This document shows positions 6,739 to 14,164 of a DNA stretch of 14,164 nucleotides, in pieces. Position 1 is the stretch's first letter, and the number at the start of each line of letters is the position of its first letter. Location: the NCBI GenBank assembly GCA_005223375.1, contig RXOD01005425.1:1-14164 (forward strand), given 5' to 3'. Below the pieces are notes generated by a model. The model ran no database searches. It saw nothing but the letters and a program-made list of their open reading frames with translations, and had not been told where the DNA came from. Made by a program: the position numbers and the translations under genes. Source of the stretch: Amoebophrya sp. AT5.2. Its lineage: Eukaryota; Sar; Dinophyceae; Syndiniales; Amoebophryaceae.

Positions 6739-7632
6739 ATTATAATTAACTGCTTGCCCAGGGACAGGGTTAAGAAAATTCAAAAAGCGGTCATAGCCCG
6801 TCGACACCTGGCCGTGCACGTGCATCATCAGGGGCAGCAGCCCCTTCGTTGCGAACGGGAACGCTTTGCGATACTTTTCCTTAGCAGCTTGAATCTTTTT
6901 CAATTTCTGCATCTGCTCATCACGCGCGGGTAGCTGGTGCCATACCTGAATTCCTAGTTGTGTTTGCTGCTCCTCAACCGTCTTGAGCAACCTTTTTTCC
7001 TCGACGTCCAGCCAAGTCAAAGTATTCACAACATCGGACGGGCGATGGCGGAGCACTTTGTGGTCGGGCTCGTCGGACCTCCACTTCTGCTTTTCCTTCT
7101 CTAGCTTCGCGCCGCCGCCTGCTTCAGAGCTCCAGGTGTTGGGGCGAATGCAATTCCAGTACGACTCTGCCAGAATCCAGTCCTCTGCCTTTTTCGGCAG
7201 TGGCGGCCAGCGCCCATGGATGTGGCGGCCAGCAACAGTAAACCACAACTTGTCAGTCGGTGAGTATGTAAATGTGTCGATTTTTTTTATTTCATACGTC
7301 GCGAAAATGCCGGCCCTTGCCAGTTCGAAATCCTCAAAGAGTGCCTGGTCCTTCACATGGAGTCTTTGCCCACCAAGTGCCCGATGAATTGCAGAGGAGC
7401 TTCGTTTGAGCCGGGAGAAGAAACCCGTCTTCGAAATCACGGACCTCAGCGTTCCCTCCGCGCTGCCGTCGCCCTTTTGTCCGTCCGACTCCGACTTCTG
7501 CTTGTTCTTGTATTCGTACTCACAGCACTGTGCAGGTGTAGCAGTACGCCCGTATGCATTTTCTTCTTGGAGGTACCGGAGCATCGCCTGAAGGCCGGCG
7601 TTCATCTTCACTTCCGTTCGTTGGTCGTCCAT
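6703..7632 (-). CDS. Unknown protein, first exon (310 codons)
   Basis: From the ATG at 7632 the frame gives 310 complete codons to the donor tgg|gtaagt at 6702. It stays open to 6325, but the sequence beyond the donor turns Arg/Ser/Pro-rich and looks intronic. Residues 1-60 are charged with a CCEYEYKNK stretch. Residues 95-165 contain aromatic-rich segments (DKLWFTVAGRHIHGRWPP). Residues 208-260 look like an alpha-helical coiled coil rich in Lys, Glu and Gln, and LLPLMMHVHGQVSTGYDRF lies near 265-283. No signal peptide or membrane helix is visible and I recognise no family. It lies upstream of the retroelement on the same strand, so it may be a host gene or a further element ORF. The continuation exon is not identified. 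Confidence 0.6.
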
Positions 7633-8606
7633 CTGTGTTTGTGGTATTTGCTGCCGGCTGGACGATCTAGTACGTACGTTGTTGTGGCAGGCAGCTGGCC
7701 GATCTACGTCGCTGCTCGTTGGTTGGTGCTGGAGCTTGAGGCGTATAAACAGGAGAGGAGGGATCTCTTTCTTGGATTAGCTTAAAAAATAAACATAATT
7801 TTTTTTTTTTAAATTTGCGTCTTGGGGTTGCAAGTTCGCCAGCGTAAGCCGGTACCACGTACTAGGATGGGAAAACGCATTCGCACTCGCGAAGAAGTTT
7901 CGTCTCTTGAAGAACGGGACCGGGCCAGCAATAAAATCAAACAAGAATAAAAATTGAAATTATACTAAAGTAAAATAAAAAGAACATGTCCGAAGCGCCA
8001 AGCTGCAACAGAGGAGAGACCACGACCGAAGATGAACCGAGCAGAGGCACCTACAGATTTTAGTTTACGCGACTGACGGATGTTTTTTCACTTTCTACCG
8101 AACTTGAAGGTCCCCCCATTCGGAGGCGAACTGGTGAGTGCAGCTGCACCGCGACCTGTCAGACGCACCACGGCGGCGCTGCTGTTTTAGTTGCAAGAAT
8201 CTGTTCATCGCAATCTTCCTGACAGGATTTAGAGGACACGAAGAACATGACTTCCTGTCGGCTTCCGAATCGACACGGTGGGAGCAGGCACGCGCTCGCA
8301 GCGTACTGGTGGTCCCACAGTGGAGATTTTTTTTTGAAGTTCATGCGATTCAGTTGAAAATCAATGGATTGAAGACATGGCGCGGCGCTTCCAATTTCAG
8401 TTGAAGTATAGGTAAGAAAGTGGCCTCAGTGCGAACTTCTCGATCGATGGCTTACAAGCCTCCAAAACATCAGTGGTGCTTCTATCATGCTGCCGTAGCA
8501 GAGTGTATCGATTTGTTGCGAAGTAGATTGATGAAGCAGGTCGTGTGAAAGCGCTTTTCCACCACCGGAAAATCTCGCCCCCCCCCCGAGCGCATCGCCC
8601 CCTTCG
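7633..8606. other. Intergenic stretch between unknown gene and Sec14-like gene
   Basis: No frame here looks coding on either strand. It contains A/T runs (around 7788-7815 and 8326-8336), an AT-rich patch at 7925-7985, the 12 bp palindrome gtgcagctgcac near 8136-8147, and a run of ten C at 8578-8587, about 20 bp past the Sec14-like stop. On the minus strand it would hold the 3' end of the Sec14-like transcript and the promoter or 5' UTR of the next gene. Confidence 0.5.
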
Positions 8607-10852
8607 CTAGGTACCTGCCTGCGCCTGCGGCGCCACTTTGTCTATGTTGCTTGTGAGCGCCCGGAAGTCTTCCAGGGGTAACAGGGTGAGTATCTCCGCC
8701 GGCACGTCGGCCTCCGCCCCACCCCCCTTGCCCAAGATCCGCACCGATTCGCGTGTACTCTGCGCCAGACACGCGATGGTCATCTTCACCGGCGCCACGA
8801 AGGGCGTGTTCAAAACAAAGCTTTTCTGCACGCTGTCTGGGTAGTAGGTGTCCCCGATGGTGAGACAGGCTTTTACAAACCGGTTCACGTACCGCATGGA
8901 GGAGGTCATCTGGGAGAAGGTGACCCCCGTGCAATCCAAAAGCAGCGTGGTACACCGCGAGCCCGTGGCCCTTAACAGCCGCTCCTTAGCCTCCAAGTAG
9001 TTCAGGTACGCCTGCTGCACCTCCTCCTCCGAATAATTCAAAAACATCTGGTCCAGAAACAGGTGCTTGATCTGGGGTTTTTGGTATTAATTTCATTTTT
9101 GAAAATGTTGGGTGGATATAGATTTCACATTTTTTGGCACTGATAGATTGTGATGCTCACCGGCTATCGAAGCTATCAGTTACGGCTTCCGCATGATCGG
9201 AGGAGACCAGACCTGTGAAACGGAGGTGCAGGAGAAAATGAAGATACTGGACAGTTTTACTAGAGTAATACGAATACCTGCCAGTACTCCACGGGGTGTC
9301 CGTCGTAGGCGAGAAACACCCTCAAGTGTTTCCGCATCACCGCGTCTGGGGAATATGGGTCCTCGTCCAAATTCATCGAGTTCGAGTTGCTTCTCGCGGA
9401 CGTCGATTTTGACGTTCTCTTATTGTAGTTCTCCTTCGATCCCTGCCTGCTCCCGGACGCGGGAACTCGTTCCTTGGACGAGAACGAGCGTGACCGCCGT
9501 CTTGATGATCCGGACGATGCGATTAGGTCCAGCGGATTTTGCAACATGTCCATGGTCTCCTCCGAACCCTCTGTACTAGAAACCGAAACTACCCTTCCGG
9601 CCGCTATCCGCGCAATTTGTGACTGCGACAAATTGTTCGATGCTCCGGCAGCTCTTACTGCTCCACCTCCAAAGAAGGTTGTTCCGCTAGCACTCCCTGG
9701 GGAGGCGACAGAAGGGGGTCCGCCGGCGCTGCCGGGGGTCGGAGGAGGCATCACCGGCGTGCCGGAGGGGTTGGACATCGTGGCGATGGAACAAAGCTGC
9801 GGAGGAGGAGGTTGATTGGAACTGGATGAATTCTCGAAGCCCTCGTCGCTGCTCGTTGCCCTTGACCCGGAAGGTGTGGTCGTGCTGTCCTCGGCTCCTC
9901 GCGAGCTGTCCGCTTTCTCTACTTTCATGTCGATCGCATCCGGACCCGCCTGCGCGACTTCGAAAGCCGACACGAAGGTTTCGCACTCGCTGCGCGCATC
10001 CTCCTCCGCAACCGCAACCGCAAGCAGCTGGTGCGAGGAGCGTTGTCCTTGTGCTTCCTCTTCTATCCGAGTTTCCTCGGGGGCGAAAAGTTTCGTCGGC
10101 GACGAAGAGGAAGTTGTTCGGGAAGTTGTTGCTCGCGACCCTTTTCTCTTCTCCGGACTCCGCCAGCAGAACAGCGTGGAGCGCATGCCGCGCTTGATGC
10201 TCTCCCGCACACTTCTTTCGGTCGTGCTCGACGAACCCGAAAATCGGCTCTGCGACGTGCTGGAGGAAGCTCCCCCGTGAAGGTGATCGTCCATAGAAGA
10301 AGTTGTACTTCCCGTGCTCCTCGTTCTCGTAGGAGGGTCCGATGATCTACCGCTCACATCGGGAAGCGAAAGTTGATGGGTCGCGGGCGCCATCTTCAAA
10401 ACCACCCCGCTACTACCTTCGCAAGTAGTATTGGTCGCGGATGTGACCTCCGCGACCGCGTCCGCCGGCGCGTGCGCCGGCGCCGACAACATCCTTTCTC
10501 TTTTCTCCAATTCTTCCTCCAGGTTGTCGAGTGCCGCCTGGCCCGCGGTCACAAACGACCCCTTCGGCGCCAGCAGGTGCGGGTTTTGCACCAAGGAACG
10601 CAGCTCCTCCATCGAGCACGTTTGCCCGAAGGGAACCCCCTGGATCGGGAGGATTCTTTCTTGGACCAACACCCCGCTCTGCCGAAACTCCCCGCAATTC
10701 CCTTTCGTTAAAATTTTCGGCAACACCAGGCAGCGGAACCGGATCGCGTCGATCAAGGCCACTTTCGCCTTGGCGAGTTTGAACCCGTAGTGACGCATGA
10801 ATCGGAGGGCGGTCGCCTCGTAGCCGCCGAAAAACTGAATCACCGCCGCGAG
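8607..10852 (-). CDS. Sec14-like CRAL-TRIO protein with long disordered insert (spliced, 5' incomplete)
   Basis: Exons 10852-9278 and 9071-8607 join in phase 0 to give 679 residues ending at a TAG. Sec14-family proteins bind and exchange phosphoinositides or other lipids at membranes. Residues ~10-40 (ATALRFMRHYGFKLAKAK, then AIRFR) match the CRAL-TRIO N-lobe signature LLRFLRARxFDVxKA...WR. Residues ~510-525 (VFLAYDGHPVEYWQ) match the GRPVY strand. Exon 2 continues with TTLLLDCTGVTFSQ, TIGDTYYPDSVQKSFVLNTP and ESVRILGKG, the D-x-x-G, YPE...NAP and KI-x-x-L-G landmarks of the lipid pocket. About 440 Ser/Thr/Glu/Pro-rich residues split the two lobes. The 5' side starts at an acceptor-like tgcatacag|ctc, with a TAG upstream in frame, so earlier exons exist. 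The C-terminus is short and could splice on at caggcag|gtacc. Confidence 0.83.
9072..9277 (-). other. Intron of the Sec14-like gene
   Basis: A 206 nt GT-AG intron. The donor is ctggcag|gtattc and the acceptor is aaaaccccag|atc. Removing it joins two parts of one CRAL-TRIO domain in phase 0 (HPVEYWQ followed by IKHLFLDQ), which supports the call. It is more AT-rich than the exons. It contains a small ctgatag...ctatcag inverted repeat. Confidence 0.8.
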
Positions 10853-10933
10853 CTGTATGCAGGGATGCTAGGACCAGATCGATGTTGGTAAAGAAAGTAG
10901 CTACTCCTATAAGTGGTAGTGGTAAGCGTAAGG

Positions 10934-11125
10934 CTAAGGAGCGTTTTCGTCCAAAACTAGGGGGCCTCTTCGCGAGGCATCCTTTCTAGGATCGATGTCC
11001 AGGTCGTGGAGAAAGGCCGTCTGCAGCAGATAATAGAAAGCCGGATCATCGGCAGCCCATTCAATGGCATTGCAGCTCTGCGCCCTACAGCTGATGATAT
11101 TAGATTGCCACTCCGGGGCCCTTCT
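10934..11125 (-). CDS. Possible internal exon, small ORF without ATG
   Basis: This 63-codon minus frame lies between a TAA at 11126-11128 and a TAG at 10934-10936. The later part reads like protein (NAIEWAADDPAFYYLLQTAF, then LHDLDIDPRKDASRRGPLV), and pyrimidine-rich acceptor-like sites (tcatcagctgtag, ttatctgctgcag) lie within it. There is no ATG, so it would have to be an internal exon, perhaps of the Sec14-like gene that starts at an acceptor 80 bp downstream. I found no canonical donor that fits neatly. Chance openness is a real alternative. Confidence 0.3.
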   Translation of the reverse strand, partial: RRAPEWQSNIISCRAQSCNAIEWAADDPAFYYLLQTAFLHDLDIDPRKDASRRGPLVLDENAP

Positions 11126-11348
11126 TTATCATTTGCCCCGCTTTCTAGGCCTGACTACTGCCGAGACTTTCCGCTATCGGGCCATGACCCCTTCCCTCCA
11201 TCGGTCCACCTTCTGATTGCTAGTAATGGTCGTGCCCTTCGATGACAATGGGGCATCATCACATCTCGCCTGAAAGAACCGCCCCAAGTTATCCCTCCGC
11301 GCCCCAGAGGACATCGCCTTCGGAGCGCCTTGATCGGCAGGTACTTAC

Positions 11349-12018
11349 GATACCAAATCACGAAATGGTCTCTCGAAAGCATAACGTGCAGTGAGTCTAT
11401 TGCGATCGGTGACTTCCCCTCTGAGATTCCTTCCGCTGCCCCTGGCCACATGGCTTGCTTTAATCTTGATCCACTGAGGTTTTGTCTGAGGAATTTGTGC
11501 ACCTCCTCTCGGTCGCAAACGGATTTGAGGCAGAAGGCGAGCATCTGCCGCAGCAAGGTCTGCCGGTGCTTCGGGAGGTGGTCGATCAGGGCGATCGTCT
11601 TGCGCTTCACCTCCTCCGACATGGCGGTTTCCCTACATGTCGGAGGAGGTGAAGCGCAAGACTCCTTCGCAGAAACAGATGAACTCCGCGTCGTGGCGAT
11701 GTTGCTGCTCACGCGAGTGGCGAAATCCAGCTCCGACTCGGCCGGGTCGAAATCCGCCTTCGTCAGCCCGGGCTCCCACGCGACCAAGATCGGCAAGAAC
11801 TGGGGGCCTTCCTTTTCCGTTTCGTCACTCTCGCCATCTACTCGGCTGTACCGGTCGCGGACTTTTTCGGCCGTCCGCGACCGGTACAGCCGAGAGGCAG
11901 GCGCGAGGCGCACGCGCCGCACTCCTACTTCTCGGCTCATCTCGTCTTCCACGTGCACATCGAATCCCTTCGGCGAACCGGGCCGCTCAACGCGGTGGGC
12001 GCCTTCAACTACTTTCAT
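11349..12018 (-). CDS. Possible exon of unknown or Sec14-like gene, with two hairpins
   Basis: From the ATG at 12018 the frame is open to 11155. The sequence looks coding down to about 11350 (for example KEGPQFLPILVAWEPGLTK, and HRQTLLRQMLAFCLKSVCDR after the inner ATG). It then becomes Arg/Gly/Trp-rich past a good donor, ggtatc|gtaagtacc, with its first intron base at 11348. A second ATG at 11622 (MSEEVKRKT) could be the true start. Both perfect inverted repeats (11597-11662, 11841-11894) lie inside the frame without breaking it. I recognise no domain. It may be the N-terminal exon of the Sec14-like gene, whose first visible exon lacks a start, or a separate gene. Confidence 0.4.
11597..11662. 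repeat. Perfect 27 bp inverted repeat with mirrored ATG
   Basis: Arms 11597-11623 and 11636-11662 are perfect reverse complements around a 12 nt loop. Each arm carries, on its own strand, an ATG (minus 11622, plus 11637) followed by codons for SEEVKRK and the first two bases of a Thr codon. Divergent reading from the loop therefore gives the same N-terminus in both directions. In RNA this is a very stable hairpin. Confidence 0.93.
11841..11894. repeat. Perfect 22 bp inverted repeat
   Basis: Arms 11841-11862 and 11873-11894 are perfect reverse complements around the 10 nt loop tttttcggcc. It sits about 180 bp from the 27 bp inverted repeat and has a similar loop size, but the arms are unrelated in sequence. 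It lies inside an open minus-strand frame. Confidence 0.93.
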
Positions 12019-12024
12019 ATGCAA

Positions 12025-13065
12025 TTTCGCGAAAAAACCATTTCATTCATGAGCAAGAAGAGGAGGACTTGAATTATGTCTTAGTTTTACTTCTATGTAT
12101 ACATGTGACCTTGATGATATAGCGATAGAAGCCCTCGTCAGTAGTATTAGTGTAGCTCTTGCTCTCAGTAGGGAAAGTGCGCATGCGTAAGCTTTATCTT
12201 TGTTTAGCCCTACTTCATCGATCATGTAGTTGCTGATGTTGCATCAAATCAATGTCAATCTAATATTTATTATCACCAAGTTCTTGCCGTTTAATAAAAA
12301 CCGCACGAGGGCGGGCCCTCGGCTCAAAACCTCATTTATTGGCCTGGTGGGGGGGTCTCGGATCCCTGGAAGAAAAAGAAATGGGAAGAGAAATCAAGAA
12401 CGCAGTAGCAATTACTTTTCGTTTGCTTTTGCCTGAGGCGCGGGGAGAGCGTCAGCCTCAACGCTCCTTCGACTATTCTTCATTGAGAAAGCCGACAGAA
12501 CCGACTCCGACAAGGACAACAAATGCAATAAGGAAGAGCGCAATCGACGAGTTCTTCTTGTTTTCTAGCCAAGAAACTGCCAGCACTGCGCTGCAATATC
12601 AAAATCAGCATGCAGGTCCATGGAACGAAAAACCGACGTTGTCATGGCACTCAACTTCTCACAGCTTGAATCGTACTACGAAGGACACTACGAAGGACAC
12701 TGAGGCGGGACACCGAAGCAAGTGAACAAGAAGTTTTTATTCTGAATTTTAGTGCGACTGCGAGTGCGACGATGGAGCTAGTAGTTGTAGGGCCAGAGCC
12801 TGGAGCTCCTCTATCTGGTGATTCAGAAAGCTCGCGCGGCAGAATCGGCTAATCCATCGAGTGAAGAGTATCTGGCTCGTGATCTGGGGGAGCTATTCTT
12901 ATTACAAACATGCGAGGAAGTGAAAGACGAGAAAGCGAGTAAGGATAGTATGCTGTGGCTGTGCGATTAGCCTGTCCATTGTTCATCTTTGAGTTGACCG
13001 CAGCATCATCCGATGGAATTGGAAGGACAATCATTCGATAACGAAGCACTACAGTCGGCTCAGGC
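12025..13065. other. AT-richer intergenic stretch downstream of Mcm10-like gene
   Basis: No frame with protein-like composition. It includes an AT-rich region around 12040-12300, a small inverted repeat cgagggc-gg-gccctcg near 12306-12321, and a 12 bp tandem duplication (tacgaaggacac twice, 12677-12700). On the minus strand it should hold the 3' end of the Mcm10-like transcript and the upstream region of the next gene. No promoter or polyadenylation signal is clear. Confidence 0.5.
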
Positions 13066-14164
13066 TCACAACCCCCTGTACCCGAAGCCGTCCCCTTCTG
13101 CGTCCCCTCCACCCTGCCTGTCCTCGAAGTCGATTGCTCGTTGGTGTTCCACGTTTCTCGCGTGAAACTCGCCTCCCAGTAGGTCCCTCGTCACCGCCGA
13201 CGTCCCCCCAGCACCGCCAGAAGAAGTTGTGGACGAGGAGCCTTTCTCCGCGTAGAAGCCGACTTTCCGCCAACAATTCTCCCCTTTGCACTTGCCGCAG
13301 CGCCGCGGCATGCGCCCGTTTAAAATGTACACCGAGAACTTGCACTTCGCACAAACCAGCCGCTCCTTCGCGATTTCTCGCATTACCTCGACGGTGTGCC
13401 CCACCGCCTCGCAGGTGGAACTCGGCCGCTTCTCGGTGAGCAGCTTGCACTGGCGACAGAAGAACGCGGTGACGGGGAGCGACCGAACCTCCAGCTTGGA
13501 CTCGTGCTCGGCATCCTGCTGCTCCAGCTGCCGGAGTCGGGAGTGGACTTCGTTTGCTTTCTGCTCTTCCACTTCCACCGCGGCTTTCGTCTGGGGCACC
13601 GCAACCTGCTTCAGGTCAACGTTGCATATGTCGCGCGCGACCGCGGACCCGTACCTCGCGAGAAAACGAGACGAAGCGATGTTCTTGTTGGGGTCGGCAG
13701 CCAACGCCAACGGCAGGTGGGAAGATGTTGACGAGGACGATGGTGCCCCGCCCGTAGAAGCTGCACCCGCTGCCTGCGGAACAGCCTGCGGAATACTAGC
13801 CGCACCTCCCACTTCAGATCGGTCTCGGTGGAACGTGTGTCCGGAACTGGCGCCCAGGGCCTTCGGATGATCGGTGCCGCCTTTCTCTTGCTGCACCCTC
13901 AAGGCAAACGCGCCGGGACGGTGCTTCGGGGGCGGAGGTTCTGCTTGCACAACTTTCACGCGCTTGGCGGCCGGGGCGTAATTGAGCAGCCGCGGATCGT
14001 CACTGCGGAGAATGTTGGCGAGGCGATCCGTGTTCACCTGTGCCTCCAAGGCTTGCTGCTCGAGCAACCCGAAGCTATGTTGCGCACGCCCGCGCTTTAG
14101 ATGTTGCTGGGGAAGATGAACTCCTACTCCTGATGTCGATGGCGCACCAACACCAAGCGCAGGA
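13066..14164 (-). CDS. MCM10: Mcm10-like replication factor, C-terminal part
   Basis: Mcm10 binds the CMG helicase and DNA polymerase alpha and is needed to start and maintain nuclear DNA replication. The frame is open from the window edge to a TGA at 13066. An acceptor-like cttccccag|caa puts a likely exon start at 14106. Counting from the Leu codon at 14067, the C-terminal zinc module is complete: Cys204, Cys207, Cys219, His224, then Cys239, Cys242, Cys257, Cys260, followed by ENCWRKVGF. The C-x2-C...C-x4-H finger followed by a four-Cys finger and W-x-x-x-G reproduces the vertebrate Mcm10 C-terminal domain. A later LLGGEFHARNVEH resembles its LLPRGEEHAKF-like tail. Upstream are a KRVKV basic stretch, a Pro/Ser-rich linker and a possible helical segment with KANEVHSRLRQLEQQDAE. 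The OB-fold and first zinc finger must lie beyond 14164. Confidence 0.8.
   Translation of the reverse strand, partial: PALGVGAPSTSGVGVHLPQQHLKRGRAQHSFGLLEQQALEAQVNTDRLANILRSDDPRLLNYAPAAKRVKVVQAEPPPPKHRPGAFALRVQQEKGGTDHPKALGASSGHTFHRDRSEVGGAASIPQAVPQAAGAASTGGAPSSSSTSSHLPLALAADPNKNIASSRFLARYGSAVARDICNVDLKQVAVPQTKAAVEVEEQKANEVHSRLRQLEQQDAEHESKLEVRSLPVTAFFCRQCKLLTEKRPSSTCEAVGHTVEVMREIAKERLVCAKCKFSVYILNGRMPRRCGKCKGENCWRKVGFYAEKGSSSTTSSGGAGGTSAVTRDLLGGEFHARNVEHQRAIDFEDRQGGGDAEGDGFGYRGL

Noticed and set aside
8578..8587. Run of ten C
   Set aside because: A homopolymer just past a stop codon, prone to slippage or sequencing error; nothing supports a functional site.
9816..10280. Plus- and minus-strand overlapping ORFs in the Ser-rich region
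   Set aside because: They arise from the GC-rich low-complexity insert of the Sec14-like gene, which stays open in several frames.
10463..10482. Palindrome of 9 bp arms in GC-rich sequence
   Set aside because: It lies inside the Sec14-like exon and follows from a repeated Pro-Ala-x-Ala coding run; no sign of separate function.
11637..12122. Plus-strand ORF starting MSEEVKRKT
   Set aside because: Only the first nine residues match, because of the inverted repeat. The rest is Arg/Pro/Ala/Leu-rich and looks non-coding.
12677..12700. Two tandem copies of a 12 bp unit
   Set aside because: A short slippage duplication in non-coding DNA; only two copies and no array.
1..14164. Bacterial-style features: operon, CRISPR array, insertion sequence
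   Set aside because: No spaced repeats of CRISPR type and no DDE transposase. Introns and Mcm10/Sec14 families indicate a eukaryote.

Overview
The window looks like nuclear DNA from a unicellular eukaryote. The evidence is a canonical GT-AG intron, further donor and acceptor motifs, long serine-rich disordered proteins, and recognisable eukaryotic genes (a C-terminal Mcm10 and a Sec14/CRAL-TRIO protein). Base composition is moderately GC-rich in genes and more AT-rich between them. Every credible coding region lies on the minus strand. One-way gene order of this kind, next to a tyrosine-recombinase retroelement, would suit a dinoflagellate or another alveolate, but that placement is an inference.

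Reading along the minus strand from the right: positions 14164-13066 hold the C-terminal part of an Mcm10-like replication factor with its double zinc module. A roughly 1 kb AT-richer gap follows. A possible exon at 12018-11349 carries two perfect inverted repeats (27 and 22 bp arms) with 12 and 10 nt loops. A possible small exon sits at 11125-10934. A Sec14-like lipid-transfer protein follows in two exons (10852-9278 and 9071-8607). Its helical N-lobe and lipid-binding lobe are separated by more than 400 low-complexity residues. After another gap comes an unrecognised gene (7632-6703) that ends at a strong splice donor. That donor lies in a 72 bp block repeated 762 bp further on, where it looks like a 36 nt exon between an acceptor and a donor.

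The left 5.7 kb is a retroelement. In transcription order it carries a 128-codon frame, an in-frame TAG, a tyrosine recombinase (YR), a Gag-like protein, and a reverse transcriptase (RT) that runs off the left edge. The RT frame is open from position 1653 to position 1, has no stop inside the window, and contains YIDD and the other palm motifs. YR before Gag and RT is not the usual DIRS order (Gag, RT/RNase H, YR). It may be a distinct YR-retroelement layout, nearer to VIPER-type elements, or the junction of two neighbouring copies. RNase H and the left terminus are outside the window.
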